From DASUSH01 sp036375215 (GTDB lineage Bacteria > Actinomycetota > Thermoleophilia > Solirubrobacterales > 70-9), in assembly GCA_036375215.1 (NCBI GenBank), contig DASUSH010000064.1:1-44606 (forward strand): 44,606 nucleotides of DNA, in the 5' to 3' direction. This document shows positions 16,525 to 24,868 of the stretch, one piece after another. The notes under the pieces were generated by a model. It was not told where the DNA came from, searched no databases, and saw only the letters and a list, made by a program, of their open reading frames with translations. The stretch's first letter is position 1. Each line of letters begins with the position of its first letter. The translations under genes were made by a program, and so were the position numbers.

Positions 16525-16875
16525 CTAATGCTTCTTCCAGCCCCCTCCGAACAGGCGGCTCAGGCGCCCCCGCGAGCGGCTTGGGCTGAATCGTGGCGGC
16601 GCCTTCTGCGGCGGCGGCAGCTCGGCCGCCTCGGCGGCGGTGATCGTCAGCGTGACCGCCCGCTCGGCCGTCCGGGCCACCTCGGGGCCGTCGACGAAGC
16701 GCAGCCGGCCATCGGAGTCCTCGAAGACGATGCCGTCGAGGATGTGCTCGTTGTAGTTGTCGACGACCTCGTCGACCGTGCCGACCCGAGTCCCCTCGGA
16801 ATCGAGCACGGGGGTGCCCCGCTCGACCGCGGAGTAGTGGATCGCGTGGCCGTCGTCGGTCACGGGATCAAGCAT
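16525..16875 (-). CDS. PRC-barrel domain protein
   Basis: 116 residues. YSAVERGTPVLDSEGTRVGTVDEVVDNYNEHILDGIVFED is a PRC-barrel core (G-x-x-V-x-D-x-x-G-x-x-V-G-x-V-x-x-[IV]), followed by a short basic C-terminus (SRSRGRLSRLFGGGWKKH). PRC barrels bind RNA or proteins in ribosome maturation (RimM) or photosynthetic complexes; stand-alone ones like this are common in actinobacteria and have no assigned role. TATCCG at 16884-16889 (minus) lies 8 bases before the ATG. It runs towards the sigma-factor promoter, whose -35 box begins 19 bases past its stop. Confidence 0.8.
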   Translation of the reverse strand: MLDPVTDDGHAIHYSAVERGTPVLDSEGTRVGTVDEVVDNYNEHILDGIVFEDSDGRLRFVDGPEVARTAERAVTLTITAAEAAELPPPQKAPPRFSPSRSRGRLSRLFGGGWKKH

Positions 16876-16921
16876 ACGGGCGCCGGATAAGCGCCGGCTA
16901 TACCACCTGTTCGGGGTAAGT

Positions 16922-18025
16922 TCAGCAGCCGGGGTAGGCGTGCCCGGCGGCCGCGGCGAAGCGGCAGAAGACCGGGCGGGGCCGGAGCGGGGAGCCACCG
17001 AAGCGAAGCCAGGCGTAGCCGTGCTCGCGCGGGTTCACGGTCGAGTCGAGGGGCTCGATCACGCGGTGATAGACGACGCCGGCGACGTCGGGCATCGACT
17101 CGACCTGCGCCTGGATCCGCTCGATCGCGTTCGCCTGGCGTCGTTCTCGGGCAAGGACCAGGTCGGCGGTCGAGACGCCCGTCTCGGTCACGAGGATCGG
17201 CGTGCGGTCGCCGTGCGCGTCGCGGATCGCGCGCAGGTCGCCGAAGGCGCGGCGGAAGCGGCTCCCGGGGCCGACGGAGGACCCGACCGGATAGGGATGG
17301 AGGCCGATGTAATCGGCGCTGCCCTCGATCGAAGGCAGCGACGCGTAGGCGACGGACAGGAAGTCGCGGACCGAGACCTCGCCCTTCAGGGGGTCGGTCC
17401 GGCGCACGTTGAGCAGGCCGCCCGAGACGACCTCGGTGCCGGGGCTCGTCGCCTTGATCGCGTGGTAGGCGAGCGTGAGCAGCTCGGCGTAGCGCTTCGG
17501 ATCGGGCGCCGGGCGCCAGAAGTCGTCGGTGTTGGGCTCGTTCCAGACCTCGATCGTCGCCCGCGGGAAGCGCCGGGCGACCTCGGCGGCGTACTCCGCC
17601 CACTCCAGGTCCATCGCCGGGCGCGGCGGCATCTCGCAGGGGCCGACGGCCGCGTGGATCAGCGGCAGGGTCACCGGCCCGTCGCAGCCCACCCCGGGCT
17701 CCCGAGCCCACCGCGGCGCGAAGCCGACGACGAAGATCGGCCTCACCCCGCGCTCGAGCGCCGCGTCGTAGAGCGCATCCCACTTCGACCACCACGACTC
17801 GTCCCACGCGTCGAGGCCGGGCTCGGCGACCCGCCAGTCGAGGTTCGTGCGGATCGCGTTCCCGCCGGCGACCCGGACCAGGCCGGCGTACTGGTCGGGC
17901 GAGACGCCGTGCTCCCCACCGACGGCGTCCTCGTTCCAGCCGAGGATCTCCTCGGCGCCGGCATCGCTCGCGAGCGCGAACAGCGCGAGCACCGCCGCGA
18001 GCACGCCGACGACGATCGCGCGCAT
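16922..18025 (-). CDS. Secreted glycoside hydrolase, clan GH-A (cellulase-like)
   Basis: 367 residues. It opens with a signal peptide (MRAIVVGVLAAVLALFALASDAGA). The TIM-barrel catalytic acids are visible: the general acid in IEVWNEPNTDDF (WNEPN) near residue 165 and the nucleophile in ILVTETGVS near 282. Other barrel landmarks are RTNLDWRVAEP, VGFAPRWA and DYIGLHPYP. These place it in clan GH-A, near the GH5/GH39 families; the polysaccharide is unknown. The start is set at ATG 18025, with in-frame GTG 18034 as alternative. A GATAGC hexamer lies upstream at 18049-18054 (minus). Confidence 0.8.
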   Translation of the reverse strand: MRAIVVGVLAAVLALFALASDAGAEEILGWNEDAVGGEHGVSPDQYAGLVRVAGGNAIRTNLDWRVAEPGLDAWDESWWSKWDALYDAALERGVRPIFVVGFAPRWAREPGVGCDGPVTLPLIHAAVGPCEMPPRPAMDLEWAEYAAEVARRFPRATIEVWNEPNTDDFWRPAPDPKRYAELLTLAYHAIKATSPGTEVVSGGLLNVRRTDPLKGEVSVRDFLSVAYASLPSIEGSADYIGLHPYPVGSSVGPGSRFRRAFGDLRAIRDAHGDRTPILVTETGVSTADLVLARERRQANAIERIQAQVESMPDVAGVVYHRVIEPLDSTVNPREHGYAWLRFGGSPLRPRPVFCRFAAAAGHAYPGC

Positions 18026-18125
18026 CTCAGCCACCCCCGCCCGTGGCGGCTATCGACTGCCCATCCCCCACGAGGCGCGCGATCGTATGGGAACCCCGCG
18101 GGCGCCGCGCCGATGACTTCGTCCC

Positions 18126-18164
18126 GACCTGTCCCTTTGGGGTCAGACCCCGAAGGGTCAGGTC
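18126..18164. repeat. Palindromic repeat, copy 1 (3' end of alpha/beta hydrolase)
   Basis: An 18-base arm (18126-18143) and its near-complement (18147-18164, 16 of 18 positions) flank CAG, forming a long hairpin. The first 26 bases (18126-18151) occur in exact reverse complement at 24843-24868. The hydrolase stop codon (18158-18160) lies inside the right arm. There is no T-run, so it is more REP-like than a standard terminator. Confidence 0.8.
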
Positions 18165-19015
18165 TCGGCGAACCCCGCCTCGGCCGCGAAGCGGGCGATC
18201 TCCCGCGAGAGCTTGCCGCCCTTCCAGGCAAGCGGCGCCTCGCCCTCGGCCTCGCTGATCAGGCGCGCGTTCGGCAACGCCTCCGTCCAGGCCTCGGCGA
18301 CGGCGTAGGGATGCGCCGGGTCGGCGACGTCATGGCTGGCGACGACGAGCGCCGGGGCGTCGAGGTTCTCGAGCTCGCCGATGCCGTCGAAGGGCACCGA
18401 GCGCGGCACCTCGCGCAGCGCCTGCGCGACCGCTCCGAGGTGCTCGTGGGCCCGGAGCCGCGCCCGCGTGAAGCGCTGGATCGGCTCCTGCCACTCGGGC
18501 GCCAGCCCCTGGCGGACCTGGACCCCCAGGAACCCCTCGATCCCGCCCTCGAGGCCGTCGGCGAGCTCGTCCCACTCCGCGAGCACGTCCGCGGGCGGCT
18601 CGAGGCCGATCGTCGCGGGGCCGGCGAAGACCGCGGCGCCGACGCGCTCCGGGTTGGCGAGCGCCCAGGCGGCGACGGTGTGGGCGCCCATCGAGTGGCC
18701 GACGAGCATCACCCGCCCGTCCCCCGCCACCTCGTCGGCGATCTCGCCCAGGTCCGCCGCCAGGAACTCGTAGCCGTAGCCCTCCCCCTCGGGCGCGGGA
18801 TCGGAGCTGCCGTGGCCGCGGGCGTCGTAGGAGGCGACGTGGAAGCCCTTGCGCGGCAGCGCTCGCGAGCCGTGCAGCACGTAGCGGCGCGTCGCGGTGA
18901 GGCCGTGGGCGAGGACGACCGGCGGGCCCTCCCCGAGCGCCTCGCCGCGCAGCGTCCGCCCGCGGACGGAGCGTTCGAAGTGCTCGGGCTCGAGCGGGTC
19001 GCGCTCGGGGCTCAC
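18158..19015 (-). CDS. Alpha/beta-fold hydrolase
   Basis: 285 residues. HGLTATRRYV gives the oxyanion region, DARGHGSSDP the conserved loop, and VMLVGHSMGAH the nucleophile Ser in G-H-S-M-G. A late acid in LVVASHDVADPAH is plausible; the catalytic His normally near the C-terminus is not obvious. The substrate is unknown; esterase or lactonase are typical. GTG start overlaps the upstream HAD phosphatase stop (GTGA), so the two are translationally coupled. The stop lies inside the palindromic repeat. Confidence 0.85.
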   Translation of the reverse strand: MSPERDPLEPEHFERSVRGRTLRGEALGEGPPVVLAHGLTATRRYVLHGSRALPRKGFHVASYDARGHGSSDPAPEGEGYGYEFLAADLGEIADEVAGDGRVMLVGHSMGAHTVAAWALANPERVGAAVFAGPATIGLEPPADVLAEWDELADGLEGGIEGFLGVQVRQGLAPEWQEPIQRFTRARLRAHEHLGAVAQALREVPRSVPFDGIGELENLDAPALVVASHDVADPAHPYAVAEAWTEALPNARLISEAEGEAPLAWKGGKLSREIARFAAEAGFAET

Positions 19016-19803
19016 GCGCCGATCAGCCCCGGGACGTCGGCGATCGAGTCGACCGTCGCGGTCGGCTCGACGCCGGACTCGCGCACGAAGGCCTCGCGGT
19101 ACTTCCCGGTGCGGACCAGGATCCCGGCGAGTCCCTCGTTCATCGCGCCGGCCACGTCGGACTCCACGTCGTCGCCCACCATCGCGGCGTCCCCCGCATC
19201 GGCGCCGAGCCCGCCCAGGACGCCCTCGAAGAACGCCGGCGCGGGCTTCCCGACGACATAGGCGTCCCTGCCGCTCGCGTACTCGATCGCCGCCACGAAG
19301 GGGCCCGCGTCGAGCGAGAGCCCCTCGTCGGTGAGCCAGAAGCGGTTCTTCTGCAGCGCGATCAGCTCGGCGCCGTCCATCACCATCCGGAAGGCGCGGT
19401 TCAGGATCGGGAACCCGAAGGCCTCGCCGAGGTCGCCCATGATCACCGCGTCCGGCTCCTCGCCCGAGCCCTCCCCCACCTCGCGCAGCCCGCCGAAGTC
19501 GTCCTTGACGTCGTCGTTCATGATCAGCGCCACGGCTTCGTGGCCGCGCTCGGCGCAGTGCCGCCGGGCGAGCGCCGCGGGCGTGATCAGCTCGTCGGGC
19601 TCGACCTCGAAGCCCAGGCGGCCCAGCTTCTCGAGCGTCTGCGCGCGCGAGCGCGCGGTCGTGTTGGTGACGAAGCGGAGCCCGAGCCCGGCCTCGCGGA
19701 GCCGGCCGACTGCTTCCGCCGCCCCGGGAACGGGGCTGTCCTCGACGTAGAGCACCCCGTCGAGGTCGACGAGCATCGCCTCGATCCCCTCGAGCGACGC
19801 CAT
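19012..19803 (-). CDS. HAD-IIA family phosphatase (NagD/HDHD2-like)
   Basis: 263 residues. Motif I is LVDLDGVLYV with the nucleophile Asp, motif II is VTNTTA, and motif IV is MVGDDVESD, with Lys in VVGKPAPAFF (motif III). The cap domain between motifs II and III fits subfamily IIA, which includes NagD, phosphoglycolate and HDHD2-type phosphatases. The substrate is unknown. The gene lies between the cyclophilin lipoprotein and an alpha/beta hydrolase in one minus-strand operon. Confidence 0.87.
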   Translation of the reverse strand: MASLEGIEAMLVDLDGVLYVEDSPVPGAAEAVGRLREAGLGLRFVTNTTARSRAQTLEKLGRLGFEVEPDELITPAALARRHCAERGHEAVALIMNDDVKDDFGGLREVGEGSGEEPDAVIMGDLGEAFGFPILNRAFRMVMDGAELIALQKNRFWLTDEGLSLDAGPFVAAIEYASGRDAYVVGKPAPAFFEGVLGGLGADAGDAAMVGDDVESDVAGAMNEGLAGILVRTGKYREAFVRESGVEPTATVDSIADVPGLIGA

Positions 19804-19813
19804 GGCGCCTGCC

Positions 19814-20464
19814 TCAGCCCTCGTCGAGCGTCGCCTTCGAGATCACGACCGGCTCCGAAGGCGGCCCGTCGGCGCCCGCGACGCCGAGGTCCTCGATCGC
19901 GCTCACCGCGTCCTCGCCGTCGACGACGTTGCCGAGGATCGCGTAGTCAGTCGGCAGCCCGGCGTCGGCGCCGGTGACGACGTAGAACTGGCTGCCCGAG
20001 CGGCCCGGCGGCTCGGCGGCCGACTTCGCCATCGCGACGACGCCCTTGGTGTAGGCGGTGTCGGGGGGAGGCGGCTCGTCGACGAAGTACCCGGGGCCGC
20101 CGGTGCCGTCGCCGGAGGGATCGCCGCCCTGGATCACGAAACCGGGGACGACGCGGTGGAAGGCGGTGTCGTCGTAGACCCCTTCCTCGACCAGGTAGGC
20201 GAACGAGGCGGAGGTGCGCGGCGCGTTCCGCGTGTCGAGCTCGACCGTGAAGCTGCCGCAATTGGTCTCGAAGGTCGCCGTGGTGCCGGCCGGTGGCGGC
20301 TCGAGATCGGGCTTCTCGAGCTTCACTTCCTTGGGCGCCGGGTCCTCCACCTCGGTGCAGCCCGTGTCCGACGCCGCGGTCGAGGTCGTCTCATCGTCGC
20401 CACCGCAGCCCAAGAGCGCGAGCGCGAGCGTCGCGAGCAGCAGGATTGGCGCCTTCGGCCGCAT
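19814..20464 (-). CDS. Cyclophilin-type peptidyl-prolyl isomerase, lipoprotein
   Basis: 216 residues. A lipoprotein signal ends in LALALLGC, with Cys20 as the probable lipid-anchored residue, then a Thr/Ser/Pro-rich linker. The cyclophilin core follows: FETNCGSFTVELD, NAPRTSASFAYL, DDTAFHRVVPGFVIQGGDP and GSQFYVVT with the catalytic Arg in FHRV and Phe/Gln residues. It should assist folding of exported proteins on the outer face of the membrane. TAGCCT at 20473-20478 (minus) is 8 bases before the ATG without a ribosome site. Confidence 0.9.
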   Translation of the reverse strand: MRPKAPILLLATLALALLGCGGDDETTSTAASDTGCTEVEDPAPKEVKLEKPDLEPPPAGTTATFETNCGSFTVELDTRNAPRTSASFAYLVEEGVYDDTAFHRVVPGFVIQGGDPSGDGTGGPGYFVDEPPPPDTAYTKGVVAMAKSAAEPPGRSGSQFYVVTGADAGLPTDYAILGNVVDGEDAVSAIEDLGVAGADGPPSEPVVISKATLDEG

Positions 20465-20525
20465 CGCGCGCCAGGCTACCGGGTCCGTTCCGCTGCTCCG
20501 AGGACGTCCCGTAGAGTCAGCCCGC

Positions 20526-21419
20526 GTGAACGACGAGCGGCGATACCTACTGCTCGTGAACCCCTCCGCCGGCGGCGGCAGGGTCGGCGAGCTGCTGCCG
20601 CGCGCGGAGGCCGCGATGACCGCGAACGGGCTCGCCTACCGGCTCGTGCGGACGAGGAACCTCGAGCACGGGGTCGAGGAGGCGGGCTCGGCGGCGGCCG
20701 CCGGTGAGATCCCCGTGGTCATGAGCGGCGACGGGCTGATCGGCCAGGTCGGCGGAGCCCTCGCCGGCGGCGAGGTGCCGCTGGCGGTGATGCCGGGCGG
20801 CCGCGGCAACGACCTGGCCCGCGTCGTCGGCATCCCCACCGAGCCCGAGGCGGCGGCCGCGCTGATCGCCGCGGGCACGACGCGGACGATCGACGTCGGC
20901 GACGCCAACGGCCGGCGCTTCCTCTGCATCGCGAGCTGCGGCTTCGACTCCGACGCCAACCGGATCGCTAACGAGACGAGGTGGCTGCGCGGCAACCTCG
21001 TCTACCTGTACGCGGCCCTGCGAGCGCTCGCGGGCTGGAAGCCCGCGCGGTTCACGCTCGAGCTCGACGGCGAGGAGCGGGTCGTGACGGGTTACTCCGT
21101 CGCCGTCGCCAACAGCAAGGCCTACGGCGGCGGCATGTTCATCGCCCCCGGAGCGAAGCTCGACGACGGCCTCCTGGACGTGGTCTGGACCGAGCACGTC
21201 GGCAAGCTCCGCTTCCTCTCGCAGCTGCCGAAGGTGTTCAAGGGCGACCACACGGAGAACCCGGAGGTCCACGTGGAGCGGGCGGCCGAGGTCGTGGTCG
21301 GGGCCGACCGGCCGTTCGCCGTCTACGCCGACGGCGACCACCTCACCGATCTGCCGGCGACGATCAGCCTCCTGCCCGGGGCGCTCCGCCTGATCGCGCC
21401 CGAGACGCCGCCGGCGTGA
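20526..21419 (+). CDS. Diacylglycerol/lipid kinase (DagK/YegS family)
   Basis: 297 residues. LLLVNPSAGGGR is the typical N-terminus of the lipid-kinase family. The nucleotide motif reads MSGDGLIGQV (near residue 60) instead of GGDGT, the SGDGL form seen in sphingosine-kinase relatives. PGGRGNDLARV (near 90) replaces the usual PxGTxND motif. C-terminal strands (YGGGMFIAPGAKLDDGLLDV) are conserved. It probably phosphorylates diacylglycerol or another membrane lipid. GTG start; TAGAGT at 20512-20517 lies 8 bases upstream. The stop overlaps the murT start (GTGA), linking it to peptidoglycan amidation. Confidence 0.85.
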   Translation: MNDERRYLLLVNPSAGGGRVGELLPRAEAAMTANGLAYRLVRTRNLEHGVEEAGSAAAAGEIPVVMSGDGLIGQVGGALAGGEVPLAVMPGGRGNDLARVVGIPTEPEAAAALIAAGTTRTIDVGDANGRRFLCIASCGFDSDANRIANETRWLRGNLVYLYAALRALAGWKPARFTLELDGEERVVTGYSVAVANSKAYGGGMFIAPGAKLDDGLLDVVWTEHVGKLRFLSQLPKVFKGDHTENPEVHVERAAEVVVGADRPFAVYADGDHLTDLPATISLLPGALRLIAPETPPA

Positions 21420-22798
21420 GCGCCGCCTTCGGCGCGAAGGTCGCCCTGGCGCGGGCGGTCGGCCGGCTCAGCCGCCGCACCGGCCGCGGCGGCGGGACGA
21501 CGCTGCCGGGCCGGATGCTGCTGCGGATGGAGCCGGACGCCCTCGCCGTGCTCGGCGAGCGTCTCGCCGCGGGGGCGACCGTGATCAGCGCCACCAACGG
21601 CAAGACGACGACCGCGGGCATGCTCGCGACCGCGCTGCACGCGGCCGGGCGCGAGCCGGTCCACAACCGCGCCGGCTCGAACATGACCTGGGGCGTAGCC
21701 ACCGCGCTCCTCGAGCAGTCCGGCTCCGAGGGCCTCTTCGAGGTGGACGAGGCCTGGGTCCCCCACGTCGTCGAGGCGCTCGACCCTCGCCTCCTCGTCC
21801 TCTGCAACCTCTTCCGCGACCAGCTCGACCGCTACGGCGAGCTCGAGCGACTCGCCGACATCTGGGCGGGCGTCGTGGCCGAGCGCGAGGGGAGATCGCG
21901 CTTCGTGCTGAACGCCGACGACCCGCTCGTCGCCGACCTCGGCCGCGACCGCGAGCTGCGCCGCCGCGACGGGGTCACGTACTTCGGGATCGAGGACGCG
22001 AGCCAGGCGCTTCCCGAGCTCCAGCACGCCCACGACGCCAAGCACTGCCGCCGTTGCGGCCACGCCTACACCTACGAGCGGGCGTTCGTCGGCCACCTCG
22101 GCCACTACGACTGCCCGAACTGCGAGGCCGACCGCCCGGTCCCCGACATCGCCGCGACCGAGATCGAGCTCGAGGGGATGAGCGGCGCGCGGGTCAGGGT
22201 GCGCTCACCCGAGGGCGAGATCGGCCTGCGCCTCCCCCTCCCCGGCCTCTACAACGTCTACAACGCGCTCGCGGCGCTGGCGGCGGCCCGCGACCTCGGG
22301 CTCGAGCTGCAGGCGGCCGCGACCGCGCTCGCGGGGATGCGGGCGGTCTTCGGCCGCGTCGAGACGATCGAGGTCGGCGAGCGGCCGGTCTCGATCCTCC
22401 TCGTCAAGAACCCCGCCGGCGCCAACGAGGTCCTGCGCACGCTGCGGCTCGAAGCCGGCGCGAACGAGCGCGGCCTCGACCTCTGGCTCGCCCTCAACGA
22501 CCGGATCGCCGACGGCCGTGACGTCTCCTGGATCTGGGACGCGGACTTCGAGCTCCTCTCCGGGTCGGTGCGCCGAGTCGTCTGCAGCGGCACCAGGGCA
22601 CCGGAGATGGCGGTCCGGCTGAAGTACGCGGGCTGGCCCGTGGACCGGATCGAGGTCGGCAAGGGGATCGCCGACTCCCTCGACGACGCGCTCGCGGGTG
22701 GCTCGGGCCCCCTCTACGCCCTCCCCACCTACACCGCCCTGCTCGAGCTGCGCAAGCTGCTCGCCGATCGCGGGCTGGCCCCCGCCTACTGGTCGTGA
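21416..22798 (+). CDS. murT: Lipid II isoglutaminyl synthase, MurT subunit
   Basis: 460 residues. The Mur ligase ATP motif is SATNGKTTTAGML near residues 58-70, followed by RAGSNMTWGVA and FEVDEAWVP. The MurT-specific four-cysteine zinc ribbon is visible as HCRRCGH near 216 and CPNC near 237, inserted in the middle domain. A C-terminal domain with ALNDRIADGRDVSWIWD carries the Mur ligase signature. Together with GatD it amidates D-Glu of lipid II to D-isoglutamine. GTG start overlaps the lipid-kinase stop; the stop overlaps the methyltransferase start. Pairing with gatD downstream confirms the call. Confidence 0.94.
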   Translation: MSAAFGAKVALARAVGRLSRRTGRGGGTTLPGRMLLRMEPDALAVLGERLAAGATVISATNGKTTTAGMLATALHAAGREPVHNRAGSNMTWGVATALLEQSGSEGLFEVDEAWVPHVVEALDPRLLVLCNLFRDQLDRYGELERLADIWAGVVAEREGRSRFVLNADDPLVADLGRDRELRRRDGVTYFGIEDASQALPELQHAHDAKHCRRCGHAYTYERAFVGHLGHYDCPNCEADRPVPDIAATEIELEGMSGARVRVRSPEGEIGLRLPLPGLYNVYNALAALAAARDLGLELQAAATALAGMRAVFGRVETIEVGERPVSILLVKNPAGANEVLRTLRLEAGANERGLDLWLALNDRIADGRDVSWIWDADFELLSGSVRRVVCSGTRAPEMAVRLKYAGWPVDRIEVGKGIADSLDDALAGGSGPLYALPTYTALLELRKLLADRGLAPAYWS

Positions 22799-23553
22799 TC
22801 GCCGTGCGCGAAGAGGCGGTCTGGCACGACGTCGAGTGCGGCGCGTACGGCGCCGACCTCGGGCTCTGGACCGAGCTCGCCTCGATCGCCGCCTGGGGCG
22901 GCGAGCGCCGCGCCGAGGTGCTGGAGATCGGCTGCGGCACCGGCCGCGTCGCGCTCCATCTCGCGCGCCGCGGGCACTGCGTGACCGGCGTGGACCTCGA
23001 CCCCGTGCTGATCGAGGCCCTCGCCGAGCGGGCCCGCGCCGCGGGGCTCGCGGTGGATGCCGTCGCCACCGACGCCCGCGAGCTCGATCTCGACCGCCGC
23101 TTCGGCCTCGTCGCCGCACCGATGCAGGTGATCCAGCTGCTCGGCGAGCCGGGCCGCGCCCGGGCGCTCGCCGGGATCGCCGCCCACCTCGCCCCCGGCG
23201 GGCTCGCCGCCTTCGCGATCCTGGACGGCCCGGCCGAGCCCTGGCGGGCGAGCCCGGGGGCGGCGGCGCCGGCGCCCGACGTGCGCGAGCGCGACGGCGG
23301 GGTGTGCTCGAGCCTGCCGCTCGCGATCGAGCCCGAGGGCGGGGTGATCGCGGTGCGCCGCCTGCGCCAGATCGTCTCGCCCGCGGGCCAGCTGAGCGAG
23401 GCGGAGGACGTCGTGCGCCTACACGAGCTGGCGCCCGGGCAACTGGAGCGCCAGGGCGAGGCCGCCGGCCTGCGCCCGCGCGAGCGCCGCCGGATCGCCC
23501 CGACCGACGACCACCTCGGCTCGGTCGTCGTCGTCTTCGAGGGAGCCGGATGA
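22795..23553 (+). CDS. Class I SAM-dependent methyltransferase
   Basis: 252 residues. EVLEIGCGTGRVALHLARRG gives motif I (E/D-x-G-x-G-x-G), TGVDLDP gives the acidic residue at the end of beta2, and APGGLAAFAILD is post-motif III. It is inserted between murT and gatD with four-base overlaps at both ends (GTGA and ATGA), so it is almost certainly co-expressed with the lipid II amidation enzymes. Many murT-gatD operons lack it. The substrate may be a cell-wall or lipid precursor, but that is inference from position only. Confidence 0.82.
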   Translation: MIAVREEAVWHDVECGAYGADLGLWTELASIAAWGGERRAEVLEIGCGTGRVALHLARRGHCVTGVDLDPVLIEALAERARAAGLAVDAVATDARELDLDRRFGLVAAPMQVIQLLGEPGRARALAGIAAHLAPGGLAAFAILDGPAEPWRASPGAAAPAPDVRERDGGVCSSLPLAIEPEGGVIAVRRLRQIVSPAGQLSEAEDVVRLHELAPGQLERQGEAAGLRPRERRRIAPTDDHLGSVVVVFEGAG

Positions 23554-24299
23554 GCGGCGCGGCGGACACCCTGCGGATGCTCGCGCTCTACCCCGAGCAG
23601 ATGAACATCTACGCCGACCGCGGCAACATGCTGTTCCTGCGGCGCCGCTGCGAGTGGCGGGGGCTTGGCTTCGAGCTCGCGGCGGCCGGCCCCGGCGAGG
23701 GCTTCGACCCCGCCGCCCACGACCTGGTCTACATCGGCGGTGGCCAGGATCGCGACCAGGCGATGGTCGCCCGCGACATGGTCGACTCGAAGCGCGACGC
23801 GCTTGCCTCGGCGGTCGACGACGGCGCCGTCCTGCTCGCCGTCTGCGGCGGCTACCAGCTGCTCGGCCACAGCTACGAGATGGGCGAGGAGAAGCTGCCC
23901 GGTCTCGGCCTGGCCGACCTGGAGACCGTCCGCGAGGAGGGCCCGCGGCTGATCGGCAACGTCGTGATCGAGGCCGAGCTGGGCGGCGGCCCGCGCACGA
24001 TCGCCGGCTTCGAGAACCACGGCGGGCGCACCCACCTGCACGGCGCCGAGCCGCTCGGCCGCGTCGTCCGCGGCCACGGCAACAACGGCACGGACGGCCA
24101 CGAGGGCGTCCGCCGCCTCAACATGTTCGGCACCTACCTGCACGGCCCGCTCCTGCCGAAGAACGCCTGGCTCGCCGACCACCTGATCGCCCTCGCCCTC
24201 GCCCGCCGCACCGGCCGGATGCCCGACCTGGAGCCGCTCGACGACGAGCTCGAGTCGGCCGCCCACGACTCCGCCTACGCGGCGGCGATGCGGGGGTAG
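23550..24299 (+). CDS. gatD: Lipid II isoglutaminyl synthase, glutamine amidotransferase subunit GatD
   Basis: 249 residues. Class I CobB/CobQ-like glutaminase: the nucleophile Cys in LLAVCGGYQLLGHSY (near residue 100), the conserved GFENHGGRTHL, and the catalytic His in MFGTYLHGPLLPKNAWLAD (near 196). The N-terminus has LALYPEQMNIYADRGN, characteristic of GatD. It supplies ammonia to MurT. ATG start overlaps the methyltransferase stop. It is the last gene of the operon. It was preferred over CobB/CobQ because murT lies just upstream. Confidence 0.94.
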   Translation: MSGAADTLRMLALYPEQMNIYADRGNMLFLRRRCEWRGLGFELAAAGPGEGFDPAAHDLVYIGGGQDRDQAMVARDMVDSKRDALASAVDDGAVLLAVCGGYQLLGHSYEMGEEKLPGLGLADLETVREEGPRLIGNVVIEAELGGGPRTIAGFENHGGRTHLHGAEPLGRVVRGHGNNGTDGHEGVRRLNMFGTYLHGPLLPKNAWLADHLIALALARRTGRMPDLEPLDDELESAAHDSAYAAAMRG

Positions 24300-24371
24300 G
24301 TCGCGCCCCGACGGCTTGACCGCGGAAAGAGGGCCGATCGATGGACGACGCCGCGTCTCGGCGTAGCCCGG

Positions 24372-24803
24372 CTAGCGGCCGCTCGATCCGAAGCCCGCGA
24401 GCCCGCGCTCGGTCTCGTCGAGCGCGGCGACCTCGGCGGGCTCAACCGGGACGAACGGGACGAGCAGGAGCTGGGCGATGCGGTCGCCCGGCTCGATCTG
24501 GAAGGCGTCGTCGCGGTCGGTGTTGAGGAGCAGCACGCGCAGCTCCCCGCGGTAGCCGGGATCGATCAGGCCGGGCGCGTTCACCAGCGCGATCCCGTGC
24601 CTGGCGGCGAGCCCGGAGCGCGGCAGGACGAGGCCGGCGTGCCCGACCGGGATCTCGACTGCGAGGCCCGTGCCGACCGCCGCCCGGGCGCCGGGCTCGA
24701 GCGTCGCCGATTCGGCCGAGTGCAGATCGAGCCCCGCGTCGTCCCCGTGGGCGCGCTCCGGCACCCGGGCCGACGGCGCGAGCTTGGCGAACCGAAGCTC
24801 CAT
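24372..24803 (-). CDS. dut: dUTP diphosphatase
   Basis: 143 residues, the standard trimeric dUTPase length. All motifs are present: DDAGLDLHS (I), PRSGLAARHGI (II), GLIDPGYRGELRVLLLNT (III), PGDRIAQLLLVP (IV) and GLAGFGSSGR (V). It hydrolyses dUTP to dUMP, keeping uracil out of DNA. ATG at 24803 is set by the conserved MELRFAKL opening; TAGCTT at 24811-24816 (minus) lies 7 bases upstream with no ribosome site. Confidence 0.96.
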   Translation of the reverse strand: MELRFAKLAPSARVPERAHGDDAGLDLHSAESATLEPGARAAVGTGLAVEIPVGHAGLVLPRSGLAARHGIALVNAPGLIDPGYRGELRVLLLNTDRDDAFQIEPGDRIAQLLLVPFVPVEPAEVAALDETERGLAGFGSSGR

Positions 24804-24828
24804 CGCGGCGAAGCTATCAGCGCCGGAG

Positions 24829-24868
24829 GACCTGCCACCTGAGGGGTCTGACCCCAAAGGGACAGGTC
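24829..24868. repeat. Palindromic repeat, copy 2 (3' end of hflX)
   Basis: The 26 bases 24843-24868 are the exact reverse complement of 18126-18151. A diverged left arm (GACCTGCCACC from 24829) makes this copy a hairpin as well. The hflX stop (24867-24869) overlaps its edge, and the dut -10 lies 13 bases beyond it. Confidence 0.8.

Noticed and set aside
22205..24266. Long minus-strand reading frames opposite murT-gatD
   Set aside because: Arg/Pro/Gly-rich low-complexity translations with no family features; antisense shadows of high-GC coding sequence.
24367..24371. Terminator after gatD or dut
   Set aside because: The gap 24300-24371 between the two convergent genes shows no clear stem with a T-run.
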